Source: JAKLQR01 sp963753165 (lineage in GTDB: Bacteria; Nitrospirota; Thermodesulfovibrionia; Thermodesulfovibrionales; SM23-35). Taken from it: DNA of 64,000 nucleotides. The DNA lies in contig CAVWBP010000031.1 in NCBI GenBank assembly GCA_963753165.1, positions 11,934-75,933 of the forward strand. Reading direction: 5' to 3'. A program made the position numbers and the translations under genes. Shown here piece after piece: positions 46,701 to 54,537 of the stretch; the first letter of the stretch is position 1, and each line of letters begins with the position of its first letter. A model generated the notes under the pieces. It did no database searches and had not been told where the DNA came from. It worked only from the letters and a program-made list of their open reading frames with translations.

Positions 46701-47592
46701 TGTGATCATGTACGTAATGCGCATATGTACTATTATTTGAAAGTGCGACTCTGATATCTCCGTTCTGATGGATTAAAAGACCGTACCCATAAATAGAACC
46801 AAGATCTTTCTCCTCAAAAGAATTCGGGTTGTTTGCATTCCCTTGCAACACCTTATTCCCCATGAGTATATAAGGAATATTGTCAGGCCCGACAGCCACA
46901 TCAAAACTGCCGTAAAAACCTGCTTTTTTCTCTTTCGGCCACAGTGCTGTTCTATGCCAGACTCCGTTCATTTTGTTTGCATAATGAAGTGTCAGATAAT
47001 TTTTTCCTTTATAGGATTCATAGAGCCTGTACACAATATGGGGATTATCGTTTGCATCGACTGCGATAGAGCAATTATGGATAGAGGAGGATTTGTTTTT
47101 TTCAAGCACTTCATATTCTTTCCATGAATGATCACCTGAAGGGCTGTCAAGGGTATTGAATGTCAAATAAAACGGCCTCTTATCCCAGTCATATGTAATG
47201 ATATGAATGACATTCTTGCTGTCTATTGCGACGCTTATATCTGCGGCATCAAGCCATTCGTTCACAGTGCCTGTTTTACTCCATGCCTCTCCATTTTCGG
47301 ATGCAAACACTTCCAACCAACCAGTTGTCAGAATATTCTTATTCCCAAGAACATAGTATAGTCTGCCTGTTGAAGTCCTTATAATATCCCGTTGGTTATA
47401 TATGCCTGTTACTGCGCTTTTTGACTGTGTTACAAGGACAGGACTGAAGTCCGTTGCAACACTCATTTGGGGGTAAAGTGTCGAGACTAGGACTATCATG
47501 ATAAAAAAGAGCTTTCTGCAAAGCTTGACTGATATTGTTATCCCTTCCACTGTAGTAGCCGAACCGAAAGTTATTGAATTTTTGGCGAGCAC
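43663..47592 (-). CDS. Large secreted multidomain protein (propeller, PKD, anchor-D, carboxypeptidase-regulatory, DUF1566)
   Basis: 1309 residues with a signal peptide near 25-48 (KLFFIMIVLVSTLYPQMSVA). In order: a beta-propeller-like region (50-400); a PKD domain (about 405-475, SWQWDFDSDG); an Asp-rich thrombospondin type 3 stretch (DADRDGVVDAEDNCP); a region like HYDIN/choice-of-anchor D (LDFGSVEVGD). Two carboxypeptidase-regulatory-like repeats (ILTGKVTDSLTALPIPEVTV and LTGIVSDGTTGMPLAGVTV), an Ig/Big-like domain and a second anchor-D repeat follow. DUF1566 ends at SVRCVRG. The last 18 residues after that read into the neighbour out of frame. Probably an adhesin or surface sensor. The start is uncertain: GTG at 47592, or a later codon closer to the signal peptide. 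Confidence 0.75.
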   Translation of the reverse strand: MLAKNSITFGSATTVEGITISVKLCRKLFFIMIVLVSTLYPQMSVATDFSPVLVTQSKSAVTGIYNQRDIIRTSTGRLYYVLGNKNILTTGWLEVFASENGEAWSKTGTVNEWLDAADISVAIDSKNVIHIITYDWDKRPFYLTFNTLDSPSGDHSWKEYEVLEKNKSSSIHNCSIAVDANDNPHIVYRLYESYKGKNYLTLHYANKMNGVWHRTALWPKEKKAGFYGSFDVAVGPDNIPYILMGNKVLQGNANNPNSFEEKDLGSIYGYGLLIHQNGDIRVALSNNSTYAHYVHDHTQPWSSGWTLYDSGKPPRGSLVTLVDDVPYLLYLENSGLWLQKNFETPVLLGAQPPDTAWATVFAKGHFYNNHFPGIIDFGIKSYDSYWYGKVQNSVQASFSASPQTGIPHLTVYFTDNSIIPQDRTIVSWQWDFDSDGIIDSTMQNPSFIYTKAGKYTVSLTVTDSLGGTNTRTCTNCVEVRGIQDADRDGVVDAEDNCPSMFNPAQVDLDKDGIGDECDNSVDLMFQSLYSKGLKTSLSDEKNSQDVTAYMEDNLTDTAFPVQKATRTEDVMSFRLDVDANKLANAVLNVHVNEIFGTQFPLVTVSNYNADGVSVETFLGLNGNIHPGWNYINVTPLLSQMGGFGFIKFRISTYKTGFSVSEGYFIIDTDNLEIRVDPPSLDFGSVEVGDILTLNLTVWNSGLPTLVIQELFSPSTPFSVRSDTCSGVCISEPCSITVQFAPVTPGLFNDSFTILSNDADTPNMRVNLTGTAKEPSNILTGKVTDSLTALPIPEVTVTVTDIFGIHTAVTDSLGTYTITGLGKGSYTAKFTQSGYVENILNGIIAAGQNILHVGLSPLLATLTGIVSDGTTGMPLAGVTVAVTDAAGRISSATSAANGSYVLSELSPGSFMASFEKPGYVKGTSSGTLTFGETQMLNISLAPLPPLVVTITSPPDGAVVNSSWLTVSGMVTNNANVSVNGTQASVADGLFSVLIPLNEGVNIITVTATDTYGQTASHSITVTLSGLLDDEEIFVTPMTLDFGTVTVGAVRSLTLIISNIGTANLSINGISASPPFMVSEDDECSWQILPSSSSCSVGIKFVPALEGDFSGILQIPSSDADRSIVTVNLSGTANLSPGGYLLPDTGQTDCFDSSGNIIACSPALGQDGSYMIVPLAYTENNPLTVTDKNTGLMWQREDDGTARTWNDAGDYCEALDLDGYSDWRLPTYFELLTIVDYGRSNPSIDLLVFPNTNSSSYWSSETDGGGAKAISFDYGESSTFEQSSMKSVRCVRGIKAIICKFLALRMRLTRE

Positions 47593-47871
47593 CTCTGTTA
47601 CCCCCTTTGGTATTTAAAAAGTTGATTAGTTATTGTCTCCCCTGCTGCCTTTTAAAAGGTTCTTACTTACAAGGATATGTTTTACAAAAAACATGGCGGG
47701 AAAAGATATTAGGCAATTACCAATTTTTATGTAGTAAAAATACTACAAATTTCGTAGATAGTTGGACAAAAGAGATCGTCGAATTGAATGCCGGGCCTTT
47801 TTATATTTGTGGCACAGAAGGTTTTGACGGTTAAAGAATGGTATAACTAGTGTGGCGGGTATCGGTAATGC
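47593..47871. other. Intergenic region with dyad TGTAGTA-aaaa-TACTACA
   Basis: 279 bases between the large secreted protein and a response regulator. The perfect inverted repeat at 47730-47747 lies about 140 bases upstream of the secreted-protein start and could be a regulator site. No gene is convincing here. Confidence 0.35.
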
Positions 47872-48639
47872 TTAGAAGAAGATAATACGGTTATTTTTGG
47901 TTATGACCGGTTCTTCCTGTTCTTCCAGAATATCCCTGGTCAGGAGTTCCAGTATATATGCCTTTAGTATCTCAGCGTCTTCTCCGGAAACGTCCTGAAA
48001 TTCAACTGCCATGCCCGGAGCGACCTTGAAGATATCTCCTGTGATACTTTTCTTATAGATAACAGTACCTTTGAGTTTGAGTGTGTCAGCCTTAAGAGGC
48101 AGATGAATGACGACCTCGGCACCTACAGGGAATGTTGTTGCCTTTCTGAGATATATCCCTCCCTCTGAGAGGGCTATGGCTTGATATTCTTTTGTTTCAC
48201 CATGGGAAGTCACCTTTACCCGTTTCGCAAGGGTCGCCCGGAGCAGCTTTCTCTGTTTCCCTCCCTCATAGGTGATACATCTGTTCATTACGTGATTCAG
48301 GTCGGTCACCTTGACAGGTTTCGTAAGATATCCTGAGCACTTCAATCTCCTGACTGTCTTTCGCGCTTCGGTCCCGGATACGGTTGTGAGCATGATAACC
48401 GGGATGTGCGCCGTCTGCTCTTTTTCTTTGATCCGTTTGAGGGTTGCGCTTCCGTCAGGCATTTCCATATCCAGCAAGATCACATCCGGCACAAATAATT
48501 TAATGAGCTTGAGCGCTTCTTTTCCGGCAACCGCAGGCATGATTCTCTCATAGCCCATCCTTCTCAGCATCATGGAGATGTAGGTCAGGACAATCTCGCT
48601 GTCATCAACGACAAGGATGCTCTTTCGCCTCTCAGCCAC
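47872..48639 (-). CDS. Response regulator with receiver and PilZ domains
   Basis: A 255-residue protein. The receiver domain (1-120) has the acidic pair VVDDSE, the phospho-acceptor Asp in VILLDMEMP, the Thr in MLTTVS and the Lys in LTKPVK. The C-terminal PilZ domain (about 135-235) has RATLAKRVKV and ALSEGGIYLRK. The usual D/N-x-S-x-x-G motif has Ala in the first position, so c-di-GMP binding is uncertain. The start is a GTG. It could integrate a two-component signal with c-di-GMP. No histidine kinase is adjacent. Confidence 0.85.
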   Translation of the reverse strand: MAERRKSILVVDDSEIVLTYISMMLRRMGYERIMPAVAGKEALKLIKLFVPDVILLDMEMPDGSATLKRIKEKEQTAHIPVIMLTTVSGTEARKTVRRLKCSGYLTKPVKVTDLNHVMNRCITYEGGKQRKLLRATLAKRVKVTSHGETKEYQAIALSEGGIYLRKATTFPVGAEVVIHLPLKADTLKLKGTVIYKKSITGDIFKVAPGMAVEFQDVSGEDAEILKAYILELLTRDILEEQEEPVITKNNRIIFF

Positions 48640-48726
48640 TCACAAATATTCCTTTCATGGAAATCCGGGGATATCTCTCTGGAATAAATTTGCCCGTGCC
48701 GCAGGATTGAAAGGTCCCGGACAGAT

Positions 48727-51273
48727 TCAGATTTTTGACAGGGCCTGTTTCAGGTCGGCAATCAGATCGTCCACATCTTCCAGCCCCAAGGCTATCCGCA
48801 CGAGGTTGTCCACCATGCCGATTGAACGGCGGTAATCCTCGGGATAATCGAAGAATGACATGGTCGCCATCTGTGTCACCAGGCTTTCGGTCCCGCCAAG
48901 GCTCGGCGTGATCAGGAAAAGTTCCAGCGCATCGATAAACCTGCGTGTCTCTTTCTCACCGCCCTTGACCAGAAAGGTGATAACACTGCCAAAACCCCGC
49001 ATCTGCTGGACCGCTATCCCGTGGTCGGGGTGCGATTCAAGTCCCGGATACCACACCTTCTCTATTTTCGGATGCGCCTCGAGCATCTCGGCGATCTTCA
49101 GACCGGCACGGTTGTGGTGTTCCATTCTCAGGGCAAAGGTCTTCAATCCCCGTTCGAGCAGGAAACAGGTAAACGGTCCCGGCATAGCCCCTATCATCCG
49201 CTGGGTGCGGCTGAGCTTATTAAGCAGGGCATGCTTGCCGAGGGTCACCCCTGCCAGCAGGTCGTTGTGTCCGCCGAGGTATTTGGTGGCAGAGTGGATA
49301 ACGATATCGACGCCCATTTCAAGCGGCTTTATGTTATAAGGCGTTGCCAGTGTAGCGTCTATGATCGTCAACAGCTTGCGCTTTTTCGCAACTTTTACCA
49401 CTGCCGGCAAGTCTAAAATGCGGAGATACGGGTTGGTGGGCGATTCGGTAAAGATAATGTTGGTGTTCGGCTGGATCGCTTTTTCGATTGCCTCTGCAGT
49501 CGGATCCACCAGCGAAACCTCCACCCCGAATTCAGCCAGCAGGCTTGTGGCAAAGTCACGTGTCTGGCGATAGCAGTCGTTGGTGAAGATAATATGGCCT
49601 TTGGGCTGCATGTAAGCCATCAATGTTAAAATCACCGCGCTCATGCCGGTTGAAAAGAGCATTGCCCGTTCAGCGCCTTCAATGGCTGCGAGTTTGCGTT
49701 CGCATTCCTGCTGGGTCGGATTGCCGTAGCGGCCATATTCATGCTCCCGTTCCACACGCCCCTCGCTCTTGTCCTTCATAAATTTCAGCAATTCAGCGGT
49801 ATTGTCGAAATAGTAATTTGAAGTCTGGACAATCGGGGTAGAAACGGCATAATGCGCTTTCTGTGTGCGGCTCGTGCCGTGAATTGCAAGAGTGGCGGAT
49901 TTCCAGTTTCTGGCGCTTGATGGTTTTTTCGACATCGGTTTTCTCCTCTTCTGTAAAGCAAACTGAAGGGCTTCCTTGACCGCGTCCACGCTGGGCGGCA
50001 GCTCTATCGGTTGATTGGCGAAATCACAGGGGAAATCCAGAGCGTCCTCATGGTAGCGTACCTTGAAGTCGGTAAACTTCAGTCCGTGCGCAGTGGAAAT
50101 CACCACAACGCGCTCAGACTTGTCAATCTTGCCGTCCTTGATTAGTTTGATCAGCACTGCAAGCGCAACACCGGTGTGCGGGCAGTTGAACATGCCGGTA
50201 AGATCACCCAGCGCAGCTGCGTCTGCCAGTTCCTGTTCGGTAGCCTGCTCAACAATGCCGTTGAACTGCCTGAGGACGCGGACAGCCTTTTCAAAACTGA
50301 CAGGGTTGCCGATCTGTATGGCGCTGGCTAATGTCTTCTGCGCCTGTATTGGTTCGAAAGCCTCGAAGTTTGTGAGATAAGCCCGGTAAAGCGGGTTGGC
50401 CCTTTCAGCCTGCGCGACAATAATACGCGGCAGTTTTTTAATAATGCCGAGATCGCGCATCATAAGGAGACCGTTGCCCAGGGCCGAGACGTTCCCGAGA
50501 TTGCCGCCCGGAATAATGATCACGTCGGGGATATCCCAATCGAATTGCTGAACGATTTCGATTCCAAGAGTTTTCTGTCCCTCTACACGCAGTGAGTTCA
50601 TTGAATTGGCCAGATAAATGGTTTCGTCTTTGGTAATCTCCTTCACTATACTCATGCAGCCGTCAAAATCAGTATCGAGAGACAATACCAGCGCCCCGTT
50701 GGCGATCGGCTGAATAAGCTGTGCAATGGAAATTTTTCCTTTTGGGAGAAGCACGATAGACTGGATGCCTGCAGCGGCACAGTAAACCGCCAGAGCGGCT
50801 GAGGTATCGCCGGTGGAAGCACAGGCAACAGCTTTAATAGGCGCGCCCTCGCTGATCATCTGCTTGACCTGCGACACAAGCACCGTCATGCCGAGGTCTT
50901 TAAAGGAGCCGCTGTGTGAGTTGCCGCAGAGCTTTACCCAGAGATCATCCAGTCCGACCATTTTCCCGAACCGTTCAGCCCAGAACAGATTGGTATTGCC
51001 CTCGTAAAGCGATACGATGTTCTCGTTTTCAATCTGCGGCAGAACCCACTCCTTCTTTCCCCATACACCTGAACCATAGGGCCACTCGTTGGACTTATAG
51101 CGTTCAGCGAACAGTTTTTTCCAGCTCTTTGTATCGCGCCGGGCAAGGGCCTTAAGATCGTGCCGCACCTCAAGCAGTGATCCGCATGTTTTGCAGCGGT
51201 AGATGATCGAGTTGAGCGGATAGTTCGCCTTACACTGTTCGTTTATGCATTGAAACCATGCTCGATTTGACAT
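48727..51273 (-). CDS. Fusion of threonine synthase and cystathionine-synthase-type PLP enzyme
   Basis: An 848-residue two-enzyme polypeptide. Residues about 1-445 are threonine synthase: an N-terminal zinc ribbon (C-x4-C and CKTC), the PLP Lys in SHSGSFKDLG (about 125), and PGGNLGNVSALGNG. Residues about 455-848 are a cystathionine gamma-synthase/lyase family enzyme: SATLAIHG, RYGNPTQQECE, the PLP Lys in HSATKYLGGHND (about 664) and TPSLGGTESL. The join is a short basic linker (QKRRKPMSKK). Both halves keep their catalytic Lys and look functional. Threonine synthase uses O-phosphohomoserine; some cystathionine synthases use the same compound, so the fusion may sit at the Thr/Met branch. The ATG at 51273 is preferred to a GTG two codons upstream. 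Confidence 0.88.
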   Translation of the reverse strand: MSNRAWFQCINEQCKANYPLNSIIYRCKTCGSLLEVRHDLKALARRDTKSWKKLFAERYKSNEWPYGSGVWGKKEWVLPQIENENIVSLYEGNTNLFWAERFGKMVGLDDLWVKLCGNSHSGSFKDLGMTVLVSQVKQMISEGAPIKAVACASTGDTSAALAVYCAAAGIQSIVLLPKGKISIAQLIQPIANGALVLSLDTDFDGCMSIVKEITKDETIYLANSMNSLRVEGQKTLGIEIVQQFDWDIPDVIIIPGGNLGNVSALGNGLLMMRDLGIIKKLPRIIVAQAERANPLYRAYLTNFEAFEPIQAQKTLASAIQIGNPVSFEKAVRVLRQFNGIVEQATEQELADAAALGDLTGMFNCPHTGVALAVLIKLIKDGKIDKSERVVVISTAHGLKFTDFKVRYHEDALDFPCDFANQPIELPPSVDAVKEALQFALQKRRKPMSKKPSSARNWKSATLAIHGTSRTQKAHYAVSTPIVQTSNYYFDNTAELLKFMKDKSEGRVEREHEYGRYGNPTQQECERKLAAIEGAERAMLFSTGMSAVILTLMAYMQPKGHIIFTNDCYRQTRDFATSLLAEFGVEVSLVDPTAEAIEKAIQPNTNIIFTESPTNPYLRILDLPAVVKVAKKRKLLTIIDATLATPYNIKPLEMGVDIVIHSATKYLGGHNDLLAGVTLGKHALLNKLSRTQRMIGAMPGPFTCFLLERGLKTFALRMEHHNRAGLKIAEMLEAHPKIEKVWYPGLESHPDHGIAVQQMRGFGSVITFLVKGGEKETRRFIDALELFLITPSLGGTESLVTQMATMSFFDYPEDYRRSIGMVDNLVRIALGLEDVDDLIADLKQALSKI

Positions 51274-51514
51274 AGACACCTTTCTCAGTTATTAGCCGGC
51301 AAAGCTGACCAAAGGAAGAATATCATAATAATTCGCCGATGATCAATGGTAATTTTCCACTCTTCTTCATAGAAGAACATACTGCCCGCGTTCTTTTTAT
51401 TTTATTTTGAAGCGCTCTTTTTATCAAGCTGCCCCGTTTCCCCCGCCTCCTTCATTCTGATCCACCGTTGAGGTATACTGTAGAAAGCAATGGTTCAGAA
51501 GCAGGGTGAATAGA

Positions 51515-51958
51515 ATGCACAGGCTGATCATCCGGGATATGCGGGCAGACGATATACCCGCGGTGCTGGAGATTGAACAGATTTCATTCAGCAGCCCCTG
51601 GTCCGGAGAAATTTTTCTCAATGAACTATATAAAAAATATTCGGTGTTGAAAGTTGCTGAATTCGAGGAAACCGTAATCGGATATCTCTGTGCAGATTAC
51701 CTGCACCATGAATCGAATATCCTGGACCTTGCTGTGCATCCGGATTTCAGGAGACGGGGAGTTGCGACAAGACTGACGAATGAAGCAGCAGGAGAATTGA
51801 AGGAAAAGGGTTGTGTGTTCATGTATCTGAAAGTCAGGGTTTCCAATACCGGCGGGCAGAGATTCTATGAACGTTTGGGGTTTAAACCCGAGGGGGTGAG
51901 AAAGAAATATTATGAGAATCCGGATGAGGATGCACTGCAGATGATGGGGAGGTTATGA
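51515..51958 (+). CDS. rimI: Ribosomal protein S18 alanine N-acetyltransferase RimI-like
   Basis: A 147-residue GNAT acetyltransferase. It begins LIIRDMRADDIPAVLEIEQ, has the acetyl-CoA site HPDFRRRGVATRL, and ends with RFYERLGFKPEGVRKKYY, the RimI signature. It acetylates the N-terminus of ribosomal protein S18 and possibly others. The ATG at 51515 is chosen over the GTG at 51506 because AGGGTG sits at the right spacing. Confidence 0.87.
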   Translation: MHRLIIRDMRADDIPAVLEIEQISFSSPWSGEIFLNELYKKYSVLKVAEFEETVIGYLCADYLHHESNILDLAVHPDFRRRGVATRLTNEAAGELKEKGCVFMYLKVRVSNTGGQRFYERLGFKPEGVRKKYYENPDEDALQMMGRL

Positions 51959-51997
51959 GCGTATCAACTTCTCTCCCGTTACGGATTCGTTGGATGA

Positions 51998-52309
51998 TTA
52001 TCCGCTGATACTTTGAATTAATTCTTTTATCTTTGTTTTCTGCTCATCGGTCAGGTCGACAAACATAACGCCAATGCCTATTCCCGGCTGAGTATACCTG
52101 ATCTGTGCTTTTACCGTTATTTTTTCCTCATGGAAAGGGATGGTCACCTCTATGAAGCTGTGATCTTCATAAGATTGTATCCCGGAAATATACAGTCCAT
52201 CCTCGCTGATATCCATGCATGTGGACATCCGGGTGCCGTCTATCAGGATTTCTTCCCTGAACGGGAGCCTTTCGTGCTTCCTGCGTTCACCCTGCAGTTC
52301 GGCGTTCAT
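51998..52309 (-). CDS. Single-domain PilZ protein
   Basis: A 103-residue PilZ domain protein. It has the c-di-GMP-binding arginines in RRKHERLPF and the second motif DISEDGLYI (D-x-S-x-x-G), both intact, so it probably binds c-di-GMP. No other domain is present. It follows ubiA-family gene on the same strand with an 88-base gap. Target unknown. Confidence 0.82.
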   Translation of the reverse strand: MNAELQGERRKHERLPFREEILIDGTRMSTCMDISEDGLYISGIQSYEDHSFIEVTIPFHEEKITVKAQIRYTQPGIGIGVMFVDLTDEQKTKIKELIQSISG

Positions 52310-52397
52310 TTCTGTCCATTATACTCCGGGAAAGTCAAACTGGCAAATAAAAATCCTGTTTTCCGGCAATTTTTTCTCTTCCCCCCCCCTTTCTCAT

Positions 52398-53321
52398 TCA
52401 GAAATATGTCCCGAGGACAAACGAAGCTATCGTCAGCACTGCCGTGAGCGCCTGAAACTGTATCGTTCCCGCCTGGGCCGGCACTATTGCCCGTGGATCG
52501 TCATGGTGTTTCCACATACGGCGGGTTGTCTTCAACGCAAGAGGCAGAGAGAGAAACAGCAGAAAAGACCAGGTCGGGTAAATCTTCAGGAGGATGAGGA
52601 CTATGACAGAGATATACAAGAGCATATCCAATGCAATATATCCATACCGTGAAGCTGCGGTGCCGAGCCTCACAACAAGATTCCTTTTGCCTGCATTCCT
52701 GTCTGCCTCATAATCAGGAAATTCGTTTATCCAGAGTATGTTCGCGACAACAAGACCGTTCGGAATGCCGACAAGAAAATATTCCGGCTTGAATATGCCG
52801 AAGTTGATATATCCCATTCCGAGTGTTATCAGCGGCCCGAATGCAAGGAAGATGATCAGTTCACCCAGCCCTCTCGACTGGAGAGAAAAGGGCTTTGTCG
52901 AATAGAGGATCCCGCAGAGTCCGCCGATCGTTCCGATAAGCAGGACATGGGGGCGGCCAACGAAAATCAGCAGCAGCCCGGTTGCAGCCGCGAGCAGGAA
53001 AAATATGACCGACATGTATAAAAATGCTCTTCTTGTCAGCATATGTTCAATGCGGCTTCTGCTCCCGCCGCTGAAGGGTGTGGGGAACCTGTTTATCCTG
53101 TCGCTCTCGTCCCAGTCGAAATAGTCATTGATGGTATTCCCGCCGAGATGGAGGAACAACACTCCGAGCACGCCCAATACGGCATTGACCAGGAGGAACT
53201 CAGGTCCGAATGCCCAGCACCATACCGCCCCCAGGATAGCAGGGAGGACAGACGCGGAAACAAAGGGAAGCCTTGTGCTCATAATATAGGACTTCTGTTT
53301 TGAAATCATCTCTGCTGTCAT
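52398..53321 (-). CDS. UbiA-family prenyltransferase (MenA-like)
   Basis: A roughly 307-residue membrane enzyme with about eight or nine transmembrane helices. The first Asp-rich motif NTINDYFDWDESD binds the prenyl diphosphate via Mg2+; the second is in NEFPDYEADRNAGKRNLVV. The family includes MenA (1,4-dihydroxy-2-naphthoate to demethylmenaquinone), and this sequence is more like MenA than heme or chlorophyll enzymes. A role in menaquinone for the complex I nearby is plausible. The start is placed at an ATG; an in-frame TTG lies 7 codons earlier. Confidence 0.8.
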   Translation of the reverse strand: MTAEMISKQKSYIMSTRLPFVSASVLPAILGAVWCWAFGPEFLLVNAVLGVLGVLFLHLGGNTINDYFDWDESDRINRFPTPFSGGSRSRIEHMLTRRAFLYMSVIFFLLAAATGLLLIFVGRPHVLLIGTIGGLCGILYSTKPFSLQSRGLGELIIFLAFGPLITLGMGYINFGIFKPEYFLVGIPNGLVVANILWINEFPDYEADRNAGKRNLVVRLGTAASRYGYIALDMLLYISVIVLILLKIYPTWSFLLFLSLPLALKTTRRMWKHHDDPRAIVPAQAGTIQFQALTAVLTIASFVLGTYF

Positions 53322-53712
53322 AATCGTTCTGTTTGGAAACAACAGAATTATACCAGAATCAGGCTGGAATAATTTACTGTGGATTTAATCAAAGAATTTA
53401 TCGAAGCCCAGCTTCGGGGTTATTGTTCACCTTATTCTGTCATTCCCGCTTGTCCGGAATACTTCCAGAGCATCCATTAAATAGTGTCTGTTTATAAACT
53501 AAGGGTTTGTAATCCTCCGGCTTGACCGGGGGATCCAGTCCCGAAAGCCTTCGGTACTGCGGGGTAGTTCATAGAGGTTCTATACAGGCTTTGTACCTTC
53601 TCTTTGAGAAAATCGTTACAGGGCGCGTTCTGGTATAATATCTTCAGCAAACAACTCCTCTTCTCCCCGGTTAAACGTCAGGGAGAGAGAGGTTCTCAGA
53701 AAAGGAGCTTTC
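53322..53712. other. Gene-free divergent region with repeat fragment and small hairpin
   Basis: 391 bases between ubiA and a hydrolase. It holds the perfect hairpin CGAAGC-cca-GCTTCG (53402-53416) and a half copy of the palindromic repeat of 6.3 kb (53439-53460, GTCATTCCCGCTTGTCC). No promoter stands out. Divergent promoters for ubiA and the hydrolase must lie here. Confidence 0.4.
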
Positions 53713-54264
53713 ATGGAAAAATTCTTTCTCGACAGAAACAACACCGCATTGGTAGTCATCGATATTCAGGACAGATTGGCGGTCACGATGAAGGTAAAAG
53801 ACACCGTGATACAGAACTGTCTTCACCTGATCGAACTCGCAAAACTATTAGATATCCCGGTGATCGTAACCGAACAGTATCCGAAGGGACTCGGCCATAC
53901 TGTTGAAGAAATACGGAATGCGTTGCCCATATATCAGCCGGCAGAGAAAATGACCTTCAGCTGTTGTGAAGAAGATAGCTTTTTACAGACGATTCTGGGA
54001 ATGGAAAAAAAGCAGATCATTCTTCTGGGGATGGAAACTCATGTATGTGTCCTCCAGACGTGTCTCGGCCTGCTCCGTGACGGCTATTCAGTGCATGTGG
54101 TGAAAGATGCGGTCTGTTCAAGGACAAAGGAAAACTGGAAGACCGGCATTGCATTCATGCGCGATGCAGGCGCGGTGATAACCTCTGCCGAAATTGTATT
54201 ATTTCAACTGCTGAAGGTTGCAGGCACTGAAGAATTCAGGACAATCGTGAAAAGGATCAAATGA
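53713..54264 (+). CDS. Isochorismatase-family cysteine hydrolase
   Basis: A 183-residue hydrolase with the family triad: Asp in VVIDIQDRL, Lys in PAEKMTFS, and nucleophile Cys in METHVCVLQTCLG. The family includes nicotinamidases and many uncharacterised amidases; the substrate cannot be told. A clear ribosome-binding site (AAAAGGAG) precedes the ATG. Its 3' end overlaps a PilZ gene on the other strand by 8 bases. Confidence 0.88.
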   Translation: MEKFFLDRNNTALVVIDIQDRLAVTMKVKDTVIQNCLHLIELAKLLDIPVIVTEQYPKGLGHTVEEIRNALPIYQPAEKMTFSCCEEDSFLQTILGMEKKQIILLGMETHVCVLQTCLGLLRDGYSVHVVKDAVCSRTKENWKTGIAFMRDAGAVITSAEIVLFQLLKVAGTEEFRTIVKRIK

Positions 54265-54535
54265 ACTGCAGTCCAACCTCATAGATGGTATTCCCCATCT
54301 GTTGGATCCAGCGTACAGTGCCTCTCTTTCTGAAATCGTCAGGACCTCTTTTTATACTGATCAACTGCCCTTCGTTCAGGGCATGGAATATATAGAAGCA
54401 TAACCCCCCTTCGCAGACGTTTACGGTAATACCTCTGAGGGTTGCGGTATCATTGCAGCCGACCGTATAGAGTATCTCTCTCTGGAGATCATCCCTGACA
54501 TATGCTCTTCTTTCCTCTCCGGAAGCCTGTTGCAT
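54257..54535 (-). CDS. Small PilZ-like protein
   Basis: A 92-residue protein with RRAYVRDDL (R-x-x-x-R motif) and VNVCEGGLCF, where the second motif has Cys in place of Ser. It sits 2 bases after a GGDEF-EAL protein on the same strand. Likely a c-di-GMP effector or a degenerate PilZ. The operon with a phosphodiesterase supports a local c-di-GMP circuit. Confidence 0.75.
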   Translation of the reverse strand: MQQASGEERRAYVRDDLQREILYTVGCNDTATLRGITVNVCEGGLCFYIFHALNEGQLISIKRGPDDFRKRGTVRWIQQMGNTIYEVGLQFI

Positions 54536-54537
54536 TC

